This document shows positions 23,800 to 35,049 of a stretch of DNA of 64,000 nt, piece by piece. Each line of letters opens with the position of its first letter. Within the stretch, counting starts at the first letter, position 1. Source of the stretch: Heloderma charlesbogerti (lineage: Eukaryota > Chordata > Lepidosauria > Squamata > Helodermatidae); assembly GCA_026122225.1 (NCBI GenBank), contig JANEZZ010000734.1, positions 372,001-436,000 on the forward strand, given 5' to 3'. The notes beneath the pieces were generated by a model. The model ran no database searches, had not been told where the DNA came from, and saw nothing but the letters and a program-made list of their open reading frames with translations. Made by a program: the position numbers and the translations under genes.

Positions 23800-24985
23800 T
23801 CAACAATTAGCAGTGAGTTTATTCAGGTCTTCCTGTCTTTGTCAGCTCACTATCATTTGGAAGATGAACTTAAGATGGTCTAATATGACTTTCTCATTTC
23901 TGACTCCCATGATTCACATCGCTGCAGGAATTTAGTTTTTTGTTGTGGGAACAACAAAAAAACTGTTTCAAATGAGCCACAATGGTTTATGTGCAATCTT
24001 GAATACTAAGTTCATATTCATAACAACGTTGAAAAGTACGTAAAAAGTTAAAAATAATTAGAACAACCACAGTCAACCATAATGCACAACTGGTTGAGAA
24101 TGAAGGCCTCTCCAAACAGCTGTTTTGTCATGCAACAGATGTGCAGCTGTCACTCTGTTGTGGGGAATCCAGAAGTCTTTCGACAAAGTAGCAGTTCTGT
24201 TGCAGAGATATCACATTTGCCCAGCAGTGGGCCAGCACAGCAACTGGGATTTCCTCTCAATAGTGTTCCCACTAATCACAGATCTCCTAGATTTCAGCTT
24301 AATGATGCATTTTTACCACCAACTGTATGGTGCAAGCCCTACATCTGCCTTTCTCAACCTGGTGACTTCCAGGTGTTTTAGACTTTAACTCCTATCAGCT
24401 CTATACAGCATGGCCGATGGTCAGCAATCCTGCGAGTTGTAGTCAAACAATATCTGGAGGGCACCAGGCTGGAGAAAGCTGCCCTACATGATTAATAATG
24501 AATAATTCCCTGATAGTGGGAGTTAGGATGGCACCCACATTTAGTGTAGTACCAAAGTGCCAATTAGCACTTCAGTTGGATAGGTCTTTAGGTCCACTTT
24601 AATCTTATTTCTCCTACTTATATCCTACTTACTACAGCTTGTAAAAAGCTGCTGCTCTACTAGTGTTACAAAGTTCTGCATCTCTGAAATCCTTCAACCT
24701 ATAAACTTCTAAGGATTTTATCAAAGAACAAGGGACACCTCAGTTATGGTCATACTTTCATAATGTTCAGTCTGGGGCTAATATTTCACACTCTACATAC
24801 TGCCTGATCCACAACTAAAATCAGTTGTGGCACTGAGAGCTTTGCAGTGTTATCAGTGCAGAAGTGTTATCAGGGCACTCAGAAATGAGAAAGTCATATT
24901 AGATCATATTAAGTTCATCTTCCAGATGATAGTGAGCTGACAGAGACAGGAAGACCTGAATGAACCAACACCAGCAGTGATCCCT
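23800..24985. repeat. Element bounded by ~100-bp inverted repeats
   Basis: The sequence at 23800-23905 (CAGGTCTTCCTGTCTTTGTC, AGCTCACTATCAT, GAAGATGAACTTAA, AATATGACTTTCTCATTTCTGA) returns reverse-complemented at about 24883-24985, with roughly 90% identity by eye. The ~980-bp interior holds a 137-bp hAT MITE and no coding sequence. This could be a DNA transposon with long terminal inverted repeats, or an inverted duplication. Confidence 0.65.
24345..24481. mobile_element. hAT-like MITE, 137 bp
   Basis: The inverted ends are CTGCCTTTCTCAACC and GGCTGGAGAAAGCTG. The 8-bp duplication CCCTACAT is perfect at 24337-24344 and 24482-24489. It is non-coding and partly palindromic. Confidence 0.82.
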
Positions 24986-24989
24986 TTAT

Positions 24990-26137
24990 GGGCTGATTTA
25001 GATGACCCCAAACTGTGGGCTTATTGTCAATATATGTTGACATTTTCTGTCTCTTTTTGGACTGAATATGAACATAGTAACAGGTTCAGTTTATCAGAAG
25101 CCTAAATCACATGTTAACCTACGATAAATTAATTTTGGTCGTTAAAATGTGCCCTAACTTTCCTTCTCCCTTGCTCTTGCATTTTCGGTCCCACTGGCAC
25201 AAGGTGCCCTGGGGACTAGTTTAGGGGTGGACAGCAGGCAAGCAAGCAGTTAACCAGGGAAGCAGCTATGCTGGATCTGCTAGCCAAGGGATGGTTTGTC
25301 ACCAGTATAAATGGTTGGAAACTGGGATGTGCAGTAAGTGTTTTAAGCTAGAATGTGGGAGTATTTTTTGGTGTTCTTGGCCCCACTCCCTTTGCCTTTG
25401 GTCCCACCCTTCAGTCTTCAGCTTTGCCCACCATCGGAACGCTTCTTGAAAAAGGGATTTGGCCCTGGGGCCAAAATAAGTCTTCACCTCTGGTGTAAGC
25501 CTAAAGTCTGCTGACTCCTGAAGCAAAGCACTGTGGGACATCTTCTAGCAACTGCCCCCCACGGATGGGGCTGTTCTGTTGGGGGAATCCCTGGCCAGGC
25601 CTGGTGGACAGAAAAACTTGTGAATGCCACTCTCCTTCTGGAAACATCAGACTCGACTGAAATCCAGATGCCACAGAATTGTTTTTGGAATGAAGAAAGG
25701 AAGAGAAAGGAGAGGCATAGGGAAGAGGGCAGGGGCCTTTAACTCCTTTGACTTGATGAGAAACCAATTAGCGAGCAGTAACTAATACGCATGATCTGCT
25801 CTGGCGAGGAGATTAACAACATGTGGCTTCCCTGTAATGCGTGATAATGCAGTGCTGGAGCGCCATAATAAAATACAAATTACCCTATAAAGTGGTATCG
25901 ATCTAATGCTTGACCATGTAACAGTCACACCAGGGAAAACATTGCCATTTCCAGGTGGAGGGATTTACGACCAGAAAAGTTGTCACATAGAAAATGAAAT
26001 AGATATATAACATCTCTTTCTGGTGAGGCTGCTGAATAAGATCAGTTTCAAATAGCTGAAGGAACTTACTTAATTATTTGTTCCTTTCTACAATTATGAT
26101 GAAACAACTATGAATGCCCTCACCTGTAAGCCAATGC
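24990..26137 (+). other. KCNK2 intron 2, unassigned; candidate conserved element 25740-25960
   Basis: No repeat family or exon is recognised. The part at 25740-25960 stands out: it is rich in ATTA/TAAT words (ACCAATTAGCG, GTAACTAATACGC, GGCGAGGAGATTAACAAC, CATAATAAAATAC) and CpGs without simple repeats, which is the texture of vertebrate conserved non-coding elements. This is inference from texture only. Confidence 0.3.
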
Positions 26138-26366
26138 TGAAGTGTGGTGTAGTGGTTAGAGTGTTGGATTGGGACTTGAGAAAGCAGGTTCTAGTTCCCA
26201 CTTAGCCATGAAGTTCACTGGCTGATTTTGGGCCAGTCACTGTCTCTCACCTAACCGACCTCACAGGGTTGTTGTGAGAATAAAATGGAGGTGAGGACCA
26301 TGTAAGCTACCTTGGGTTCCTTACAAGAGGAGAGAAGGCTGGATATAAATATGATAAATAAATAAA
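26138..26366 (+). mobile_element. tRNA-derived SINE with MIR-like 3' half
   Basis: The A-box-like GTGTAGTGGTTAGAGTG and the B-box-like GGTTCTAGTTCCC mark a tRNA head. The body (GGCCAGTCACTGTCTCTCA, CCTCACAGGGTTGTTGTGAG) is the MIR-type core. The tail is ATAAATAAATAAATG. Copies on the other strand lie at 23369, 26990 and 43432. Confidence 0.82.
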
Positions 26367-26390
26367 TGTTCATAAACTCCATACAGACAT

Positions 26391-26718
26391 TAGGGATGCT
26401 CAAGGTTTTTGTTTGGTCCACATTTTAAAGCAAACCGACCTGATTCACACTTCTTGGACTAATAAACGGATAGGGACACAGTTATTCTTTGGTTTGCCCA
26501 CTTCCCTAAATTTTGTGATAACAGTTCTCAGCTGAAAAAAAATACCAAAAAATGCATACACTGTTATTTCAGGATAAAATGTAAACAGAATGCATATTTT
26601 ATGGTAAAATATGCTTTACAAAATGGCAGGTTGCTGTGTAAACAGGATGGAATGATTTTATGAATGAACATATGCAAAACTGACATGGACTAGAAATAGA
26701 CTGATCTGTCTATCCCTA
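26391..26718. mobile_element. hAT-like MITE, 328 bp
   Basis: The ends are TAGGGATGC and CTATCCCTA. The 8-bp duplication ACAGACAT is perfect at 26383-26390 and 26719-26726. The interior is AT-rich and differs from the palindromic members. Confidence 0.87.
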
Positions 26719-26989
26719 ACAGACATGGACATTTTACTTCCTGCCATTATGCAGGCCTATTTCTCACTGAGGTAGTATACTGGTTGGGCTGTAAGTGGGG
26801 TTCAGACTGCAGGTGGGGTATACTTGATAGAATCCTTCCATATGAAAAGAAAAAAACGCACCCAAAAGAAGATAGAAAACTAGATATCATGAATAAGCTG
26901 CCAGTGAGAAGTGGAGCATATTTTTAGAGCTATCGGCATAGTATGAGGCCTAAGCTAAGATACAAACCAATACATCTGAGTAGCTGATT

Positions 26990-27213
26990 ATTTATTTATT
27001 GCAATTATATCCCACCCTTTTTCCTCTTGCAAGGAACCCAAGGCTTACATTGTCCTCCTCCTCTCCATTTTATCCTCACAACAACAACCCTATGAGGCAG
27101 GCTGGGCTGAGAGACTGTGACTGGCCCATAGTCACCCAGTGAAGTGGGGACTAGAACCCAGATCTCCCAGCTCCCAGTCCAACAGTCTCGCCACTATACC
27201 ACACTGGCTCTCT
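26990..27213 (-). mobile_element. tRNA-derived SINE with MIR-like 3' half
   Basis: This is an inverted copy of the SINE at 26138. The tail is TATTTATTTATTGCAATTATA, followed by CTCACAACAACAACCC, GTGACTGGCCCATAGTCACCC, and the tRNA head ending CACTATACCACACTGGCTCTC. Confidence 0.82.
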
Positions 27214-27542
27214 TCAGTTGTGTTCAATGTAAGAAAAGCTAAGGCTGCTATCCTATTCATACATAGTTGGGCATATGTTGCACTTAACTCTGTGGGACTT
27301 TCAAGTAAACATGCATGGGCATTACATAGAGAGGTCAGCCAGGAGTATGCATGTTACCTTTGAGCCATTACTATGTAAGAACATAGGAAGAGCCATGTTG
27401 GATCCATCTAGTCCAGCATTCTGTTTACAGTGGTCAACCAGCTGCCTGTGGGAAACGCAGAAGTAGGACATGTGTGCAGTAGCATTCTCCCACCCATGTT
27501 CCCTAGCAACTGATATACATAGGCATACTGGAGGTAGCATAT

Positions 27543-28089
27543 TGTCAGGGTTGGATCTGAGCCTGTAGAGACTCAAAGCAACTCTGATTCTGAGGAGGAG
27601 CTAGAATCCATGGGAGAAGAACTATCTCAGGTTTCAGAGGCGCAGCTGGAGGGGGAGCCCCCCCCCCCGCTCACATTCCTGGGAGTGACAGTGACCCTGG
27701 CATGGAAAGGGAGGGACAACTTGAGCTTTTAGACGCCAGGCGCAGGCACAAGCGAGAGGTTGCGGGAGCCAAGCTTAGGCACTCAGCCTGATTGGCGCAA
27801 CATCAACAGCTGTGCCCCGAGGCCCCACGGGAGAGGGAGAGACTTTTCCCTCCTACTCCTTAAGTTCAGAGAGTTGCCGCGCTTTTCCCCAAATGGAGAC
27901 CAACTGATGTCCTAACTCTTAGAAACCCCTAGTGGGCTGTTCCTTTGTATTTCCCCTGAGTCTCAGGCAATTAGCATCTGTAAGCTTCATTAGGTTGAAT
28001 GGAATTAAAGCCTTGGAAAGTGGCCCTTTTGTCTGAGTGTTGATTCTGGCTATTGGAGGATTCAGAAGGCAACAGGGGCAATCCTGACA
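27543..28089. mobile_element. Solo LTR inserted in CR1
   Basis: The 547-bp unit begins TGTCAGG and ends CCTGACA, the TG...CA inverted ends of an LTR. It is flanked by the 5-bp duplication CATAT (27538-27542 and 28090-28094). There is no internal region or second LTR nearby. It has a C10 run near 27659. It is unrelated in sequence to the 441-bp LTR at 30422. Confidence 0.8.
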
Positions 28090-28375
28090 CATATAGCCAT
28101 CAGGACTAGTAGCCATAGATAGCCTTATCCTCCAGGAATGTGTCTAATCCCTTTTAAAGCCATCCAAATTGGTGACCATCACCACATCTTGCATAGTTCA
28201 ACTATGTGCTGTGTGAAGAAATACTTCCTTTTATCTGTCCTGAATTTTCCACCAGTCAGCTTCATGAGGTGACCCCAGGTTCTAGTATTATGATAAACGA
28301 AGAAAAAAATGTCTCCCTATCCACACTCTTCACACCATGCATAATTTTGTACATCTCTCTCATATCTCCCCTTAC

Positions 28376-28651
28376 TCACCTTTTTTCTAAGCTAAATAAT
28401 CCCAGCTGTTGTAACCTTCTCTGATAGGGGAGATGATCCAGCTCCTTGATCATTTTAGTTGCCCTTTTCTGCACATTTTCCAACTCTACAATATAGTTTT
28501 TTAGGGGCAGTGACCAGAACTGTACATAGCATTTCATGTGTGGTTGCACCATAGATTTGTATACGGTGGGTGTGATATTGGCAGTTTTATTTTTTATTCT
28601 TTTCCTAAAATGCCTAAAATGGAATTTCCCTTTTTCACAGCAGCCACACAC
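28376..28651 (-). pseudogene. CR1 reverse transcriptase C-terminal fragment
   Basis: The minus-strand open stretch of 91 codons has KSMVQPHMKCYVQFW, ENVQKRATKMIK and LGLFSLEKR, the conserved end of the CR1 RT. There is no active-site part in this fragment. Confidence 0.82.
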
Positions 28652-29384
28652 TAGATTAACATTTTCATCAAACTCTCCACCACAACCATAAGATCACTTT
28701 CTTGGTCAGTCACTGCTAGGTAAAATCTCATCAGCATATACATGAAGTTGGGATTTTTTCCACCCAGCACAATCACTTTATACTTGCTTACATTGAACAG
28801 GATTTGCCATTTTGATGCCCATTTATCCAATTTGGAAAGATACTTTTGGAGCTCTTCACAATCCCTTTTTGTTTTAATTACCCTAAAAATATGATGTCTT
28901 CAGCAAACCTAGCCACCACACTGATCACTCCTAATTGCAGATAATTTATGAACAAATTGAAAAGCATTGGTCCTATGACAGCTCCATGTGGGACCCCACT
29001 GTTTACATCCCTCTACTGGGAGAATTTACCATTTATTCCTACTCTCTGCTTTCTCTTCTTTAACCTGTTACCAATCCATAAGGGGACCTTCCTCTTATTC
29101 TGCCAGGTTTGCTTATGAGTCTTTGGTGAGGGACTTTGTAAAAAGCCTTTTGGAAGTCCAAGTAAACATTGTCTACCAGATCACCCCTGTCCACATGTTT
29201 ATTGACATTCTCAGACATCTAAACGTTTAGACAGGACTTACTTTTGCAGAAGCCATGTTGATTCTTTTTCAGCAGGGCTTGTCCTTCTATATGCTTACTA
29301 ATTTTATCTTAATTTTACCTTTTATCTTAATGCTTTCAACCAGTTTACCCGGAACAGATGTTAAGCTAACCAGCCTGTAATTTC

Positions 29385-29385
<1 letters not shown>

Positions 29386-29415
<30 letters not shown>

Positions 29416-30332
29416 TTTCTATACCGCCCAATAGCCGAAGCTCTCTGGGCGGTTCACAAAAATTAAAACCAAACAACACACAAACAATTTAAAATATATA
29501 GAACATTACAACCACAATATAACAATACAACCACAATAAAACCTAGCAGTAGTGCAGGAGTTTAAAATACAGATTTAAAACAGCAAAGATAAAAATTTAG
29601 AAAGCTAAAATGCTAAAATGCCTGGGAAAATAAAAAGGTCTTCACCTGGCGCCGAAAGGAATACAATGTAGATGCCAGGCGAACCTCACTAGGGAGCTCA
29701 TTCCAGAGCCGGGGTGCCACAGCAGAAAAAGCCCTCCTCCTAGTAGCCACCCGCCTCACTTCCTTTGGCAGGGGCTCACAGAGAAGGGCTGCTGCTGATG
29801 ATCTTAAGGTCCGGGCAGGCACATATGGGAGGAGGCGATCCTTCAGGTAACCTGGCCCCAAGCCGTTAAGGGCTTTGAATGTTAACACCAGCACTTTGAA
29901 TCGGGCCCAGAAATGGACTGGCAGCCAGTGCAGCTGGAAAAGTACTGGCGTAATATGAGCTCGCAGGCCAGTCCCTGTTAACAATCTTGCTGCCCTATTT
30001 TGGACCAGCTGAAGTTTCCAGACCGTTTTCAAAGGCAGCCCCATGTATAACTCATTGCAGTAATCCAGACGAGAAGTTATCAGAGCATGGATAACTGTAG
30101 CTAGGCTATCTCTGTCCAGATAAGGGCGTAGTTGGTATACCAGCCTAAGCTGATAAAAAGTGCTCCGTGCCACTGAGTTCACCTGTGCCTCAAGTGACAG
30201 TTCTGGATCCAAGAGCACCCCCAAACTACGAACGTGATCCTTTAGGGGGAGTGCAACCCCCTCCAGAACAGGTTGAATATCACCTAGCTGGGCAGACGAA
30301 CCACCCGCTAACAGTACCTCCGTCTTGTCTGG
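29386..30332 (-). mobile_element. L2-clade LINE, 5'-truncated, inserted in CR1
   Basis: The 3' end is the ATTTATT repeat at 29386 and the 5' break is at 30332. Both sides carry ATTTCT (29380-29385 and 30333-30338). The element contains the open stretch at 29613-30224. Confidence 0.85.
29613..30224 (-). pseudogene. L2 ORF2 C-terminal part
   Basis: This is a 203-codon open stretch without internal stops. It has LGVLLDPELSLEAQV just upstream, LITSRLDYCNELYMGLP, KLQLVQNRAARLLTG, QLHWLPV, FKALNGLGPGYLKD, LRSSAAALL and APRLWNELPSEVR, the C-terminal region of L2-type ORF2 downstream of the catalytic palm. The N-terminal endonuclease and RT core are missing, so the copy cannot move itself. The long open frame suggests a fairly young insertion. 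Confidence 0.85.
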
Positions 30333-30421
30333 ATTTCTAGGATCTGCCCTGGCTCCCCTTTTTAAAAATTGGTGTTATATTGGCCATTCTCCTGGTACAG
30401 AGGTTGATATTAGGGACATGT

Positions 30422-30862
30422 TGTAGCAGCCATATCGGGGGTCAGACTAAGTAGCCTCATGCAGTCTCATGCTTCATGTTCTTGCTGAGCTCTTTCTCCC
30501 TTGAATATATTGTTGTAAGCTGATGAGACACAGGAATTCCTTATCTTGTCAAAGGTCATACAATTGTATATCTTGTTCTCTGCTGTTCTCTTCTGTTCTC
30601 TCCTTATCATGGCTACCCTATAACCCAGTTCTTGTATTATAAACAATAGTGCTAAGAGAAGAAATGTTGAGGATTGCAACCCCATGCGGGAGGGGGAGGA
30701 GGAGCCATTTCATATGTGTCACAATGTCTATAAAACCAATGTGCTAATGTAAATCGGGGCTTCTGGCTCTTTGGAAACGATTCCAGCCTTAAGCCCGCGC
30801 GTTAAATAAAGAATCTCTTTTTCCTTCACTCCGTGGTCTCTCTGACTCTGGGTTCTGCAACA
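30422..30862 (+). repeat. 5' LTR of the ERV
   Basis: It is 441 bp with ends TGTAGCAG and CTGCAACA. TATAAAA lies at 30729-30735 and the poly(A) signal AATAAA at 30805-30810. U3 therefore ends soon after 30755, with a short R and a U5 of CTCCGTGGTCTCTCTGACTC type. It reads identical to 36057-36497. Confidence 0.9.
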
Positions 30863-30866
30863 TAAA

Positions 30867-30884
30867 TGGTGCCGTGACTCGGAT
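30867..30884 (+). promoter_or_regulatory. Primer binding site for tRNA-His
   Basis: TGGTGCCGTGACTCGGAT, four bases after the LTR, is complementary to the 3' end (with CCA) of vertebrate tRNA-His. This PBS type defines HERV-H-like groups in mammals. Here it only suggests primer use, not kinship. Confidence 0.85.
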
Positions 30885-31605
30885 GTGGCAGGCTCTGAGC
30901 CAGACAGGTGGCAGTTGCCTGCTCTTGATCGCCGCACCGGGAAGACGAGCTCGGCGCATGCCTCCCTTTCTTGGCGCCACCGACCTTTTTGTCGAGTGAA
31001 TGGGAGAAAGCCTGCACCGGGATCGCCCAAACGGCAGCGAGCAGCAAGAGAACCTTGGGAAGCAGAGGAAGGAACTTGAGCCCTGCCTATATCGCAGCTG
31101 CAATTGAGTTGAAACCCACATTTGAAGCCTTCAGGAGAAAGGCAAGTATATGGGAAAAAGAGGGCCCCGCCTTTAGGGAGAAAGGCCACTGGGCAGAAAA
31201 AAAGAGGGCCCCGCCTTATGAAGAAGGTCAGTGTTGGTGGTATACGTATACAAAAGAACCTACTCCTTGCGAGTAGAAGGGGGGCCTGATCACACCCCTG
31301 AGTGGGCGCCAGTACCTAGCACGCCAGTACTCAGTAGGACGCTGAGGAAGCTGGGGAAGCCGTTTTCCGCTCTGGTAAAAAGTGGGAAAAGTGGGTGGCA
31401 GGGACATATGGATGTAGTGGAGAGATTGATGATTGTGTGAGTGGCTACTGCGGTTTCTGAAGCATACCATTGACCGTCCGGGTGCCCAGGCCAGTAGCAA
31501 AGTGCGTGGTGTGAAAATTCCTCTTGTGTCGGCCAGTGAGACCCCTTACTCACTGACCAATTCCCATTCCCTAATTGTGTCTGTCTTCAATTTAGGAGGG
31601 AGGCT

Positions 31606-31773
31606 ATGGGTGGTGGGGGAAGCAAACCTTGCACCCCCTTGAGATGTATGTCAAACAAAGAAGGAAAAAGGTTTTTTTTTTTTAAAAAAAGATTCAGAAT
31701 AGAGAGAGAAAACAGCAAAAAGCTCAAGGTCGAGCTGAGAGGAAAAAAAACAAAATCTGAGGCTGTTAATTAG
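31606..31773 (+). pseudogene. gag, N-terminal matrix remnant
   Basis: ATG 31606 opens a 55-codon frame beginning MGGGGSKPCTPL. Met-Gly followed by Ser at position 6 is a myristoylation signal typical of retroviral matrix proteins. The position, 0.74 kb after the LTR, fits a gag start. The frame then runs through a T12/A7 tract and lysine-rich sequence to a stop. The remainder of gag does not follow directly. Confidence 0.5.
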
Positions 31774-33950
31774 AAAAATGTTGCAGGACAGTCTGGCTTT
31801 TAACAAAGCGTGGGAGCGTGAGAGTGTAAGGCCGAAGAAGTAGCTGTTAGCCTAGCGTGCCGAGAGGGGGGGGGCAGGAAAATTGCCCACAACGTTCTGA
31901 GTTGTGCAACATCATCACCTTGCCTAATTGAGATAAAATCCCTAAGAAATGGAAACTGAAAATGAAGACCCAGAAGATGAAGGCAAAATAGAAAATAAAG
32001 GTGAAGAATCAGCCCCAGAGCACAGGCTAGACCCCTCTTCGAGTGAAAAGTGTGCCATAAGACTGTCCCAAAGCAGAATGAAACGGAAAGACCATGTTGA
32101 AGATCTCTGTCAAGGTAACCATGTTTAGCTTTGAACTGTGTTAGAATTGCATAGAGCCTGTAGCTACTGACCATCGGCTATATGATTTCTGAAGAGCGTA
32201 ACCATTAAGCTTTTGCCGTGGGATTCCCTGCAATAAAGAAATCTCACTGATTTGAGTGTCCAGTGTTACACTGCCTAAGTGTGTGTGCTGAAGAAACCAA
32301 GAAACCAGACAGCATGTTCCTGGCCAAGCCAAAATCACGCTACTGCCATGCTCCTGGAAGCTGCAATAAACTGTGTAAGCTGGGAGACCCAACCTGATTG
32401 AGAAGAAAAGATATTGGAGCAACTGTCTTAAAAAACAATGAGATCTGTGTAGCTGGCTGGCTGACGCTGTCAGTGATGTTACAACTTTAAATTAAGACTG
32501 TTTTCCTGTTTGAGACCCCAGTGAAGAAAGCTGACCCGAGTTATTTGTTGCCCGTGCCAAAGCAGGAATTTGGATGCCCTGTACCTCATCGTGTCCTGTT
32601 TTAAGCTTGGGATTTACAAATACAAACAAACTGAGAAGCTTGCCTTTGAAGTCCTGCAAATCACCCCACCGCCTCCCCGAAGATTAATGGCTGCCTGAAA
32701 AATGCAAGTATAAGGCGATGCCCATCACCCCCCAGCGTCCTGAGTTTCGGCACTCAGTGTTTCAGTGCTTTCGTGTACCAGGTTAGAAGAAAAAAAAAAA
32801 AGACTAAGTTTTTAAAATGTCTGTGAGAGAACCTGACAAAAATAAAATAAAATGTACAGAGGAGTTGCCCAAGTTAAAGTGTCATGGCTAGAGAGCTGAG
32901 CTGTGACGCTCTGTTTAGACAGAGGCCTTGCTAAAATGTTAAAGGCCCTTGTCTGTCAGAAGGGGTGTAGGGCCACACTTTCCCTTTTTAAACTGTTGCA
33001 AAAGTGGAGAGCCTTTGCTGGAAACATCTCATCTTCATTGCCCAGAGCCTTCTCTGTTTGCTTCCATCAATGTCTGGGCTTTTTAGAGACACTCTGCACA
33101 TGAACTAAAATTTTAAATTGTCAAAAGACTTGCCATGGACAGTGCTGTGAAGCTTTTGATGAACTCTCATCGCTGTGGACCGTGTGTCTATGTTTGTAGT
33201 CAGCTCAGTGTACAGCAGGCTGAGTTTGATCTGTGACTTTTAGATTTCCTTCTGCTAAAACTCATGCAGCATAGAGTTGCCAATGCAAAAATGGTGACCT
33301 AGAACTCTTTGCGTGTGTGGGTATGCCCGTTCCTTGATTTTAATGGGCCTTGAGCTTTCAGCCAGAAAAGCAGTATGATTGCTGGATCTGCTCCATCATG
33401 CCTTACCATGCAAAAAGTGCTTTCCATTCATTGTGTTAAATTGCAGAAAAAGTTTGTTGTGTATATTTTATGATTTCTTAAATATCATAAAATATATGTG
33501 ATATTTGCAGATTAGTGTTAGTTGCAACTCCAAATGATACTAAGTGTGGTTCCCAATGGATGACAAGGAAAGAAAGACAAAAGCAAGTAGAAAAGAAGGA
33601 ATAGAGAAAGTAGCAGACAGATAGAGAAGAAAAAAAAAAGAAGAAAGAAAAGGCAAGAGGCAAAGAAAAAACATTTGTAGAAAAGAAGCGTGGCCATAGT
33701 TGCCCCCAGGATAAATTAAAAGCAGCTGATTGTGCCTAGAGCTTATTACCTGGGGTAAAGTAGCCACAATAATGTAATAGTTCTTTAAGATAAAGAAAAT
33801 GTAACTAGAAGGAGAAGAAGAGCCTATCCCAAATGTGTGTCATTGGGACTAGTGTAAGGCAGAAAGGTTTAAGTAAGTGAGTTTAACTTGAAAAAGATAA
33901 AGAAACAAGGCTGGTGCATGGATCAGAAAGTTTTATATAAAAAGTTTAAA
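31774..33950 (+). other. ERV internal region, no recognisable protein
   Basis: This is 2.2 kb inside the provirus without a conserved motif in any frame. It is A-rich in parts (33560-33670). It may be decayed gag, acquired non-viral sequence or an expanded leader. Confidence 0.4.
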
Positions 33951-34305
33951 ACATGATCTGCAATACAGGCAGATCAGCAAAGAAAAAGAAAGCAAAAGAA
34001 AGAGAAAAAATTTGTCTTCCCATACTAATAAATAAAAGTGTTATCAAGCACTTTAGGAAGCGAAGTTGTTTACAGGAAGCTGTGCCTGAGAACCAAACAC
34101 TTCTAGCCTATGCTGAAAATGCTTGCTAGTGTTATGCTGCCTCATGGGTAACATGTATGGTATAAAAACCCATTTAGCCCAATAGCTCGTGGTTCAGAGA
34201 AGCTGTCTGATCCAGCCATTAAGTACGCCTGTGTGCTGTAAGTTACCCAATAAAGTCTCCTTGTAAGTAAATCCCCCCCTCGCTGGAATCCCAAAACACA
34301 AGTGG
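33951..34305 (+). repeat. LTR-like segment inside the ERV
   Basis: GGTATAAAAACC (TATA at 34161-34168), then about 88 bases later CCCAATAAAGTCTCC (AATAAA at 34249-34254) and a C-rich stretch ending AAAACACA before gag-like sequence. The spacing resembles U3/R/U5 of an LTR, but the sequence differs from the outer 441-bp LTRs. The left boundary is not defined. Confidence 0.35.
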
Positions 34306-34389
34306 GGCTAGAGCGCCTCACCCAGTATCAAACCCTGCTGTTAAAAGCCATGAAAGCAGGTATAAAAAAGTCAGTTAATATGACCAAAG

Positions 34390-35040
34390 TGTCTAAAGTG
34401 CTGCAAGGTGCCACCGAGGCCCCAGAGCATACTTGGAGCGTCTTTCAAATGCCTATCGCCAGTATACCTCCCTCAACCCAGAGGCCCAAGAAGACGTGGA
34501 CGAAAGAAAAAAGAAGACCCGGCAGAGGCAGAAGATTCTTAAAAAAAGAACCAGTGTGCCCAGTGTGGACAAGATGGACGTTAGTGGCATGAATGCCCAA
34601 ATAAAATAAATCAAATACACAAAGGAGAAAACCAAAGGGGCCAGAATAGGTGGAGAGGGAGACAGCTTGAGAGGGGCCGTGACATTGACTGAGAGGGGCC
34701 GTGACATTGACTTCATAATTGACACTGGAGTGGCATCAAGAGCAAGCAAACGTTAGCCTTAAACAAGAAGTCCAAACACTGAGCAAAGTTCTTCAAGCCC
34801 AGCGTGGCTTTGTCTTAAAAAAATAAGCCATTCCCATCACAGAAGCTCATCCTTTCCAACCAAGAGTTAAAGTATGAGTTAAAGAGGGAAAAATAACCCT
34901 TTGACTCCCAGATGGAGAAGACTGAAAACTGTCATACTTTCCACCCCCGCAGCTATGAAAGCAGCTAGAGTTAAACCCTGAATACATTAGACACGAGTCA
35001 AGAGAGCGAGAGGGGGAGAGTAGACTGTAAACAGAAATCC
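34390..35040 (+). pseudogene. Remnants of gag capsid/nucleocapsid, protease and integrase C-terminus
   Basis: Short pieces in different frames appear in the retroviral order. YLERLSNAYRQYT near 34434 is from the capsid C-terminus. CAQCG...HECP near 34556-34600 is a nucleocapsid-like zinc knuckle, broken by a stop. IIDTG (DTG at about 34721-34729) is the protease active site. Soon after, from about 34845, comes the integrase C-terminal region with a P-A-x-K and TRVK signature (near 34950 and 34995). A 22-bp direct duplication lies at about 34668-34711. The jump from protease to integrase end shows that RT and RNase H are deleted. Confidence 0.6.
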
Positions 35041-35049
35041 TGAAAATCC

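Noticed and set aside
30467..30685. A 72-codon minus-strand frame present identically in both LTRs
   Set aside because: It is identical because the LTRs are identical. It is antisense to the U3 region, with no known motif.
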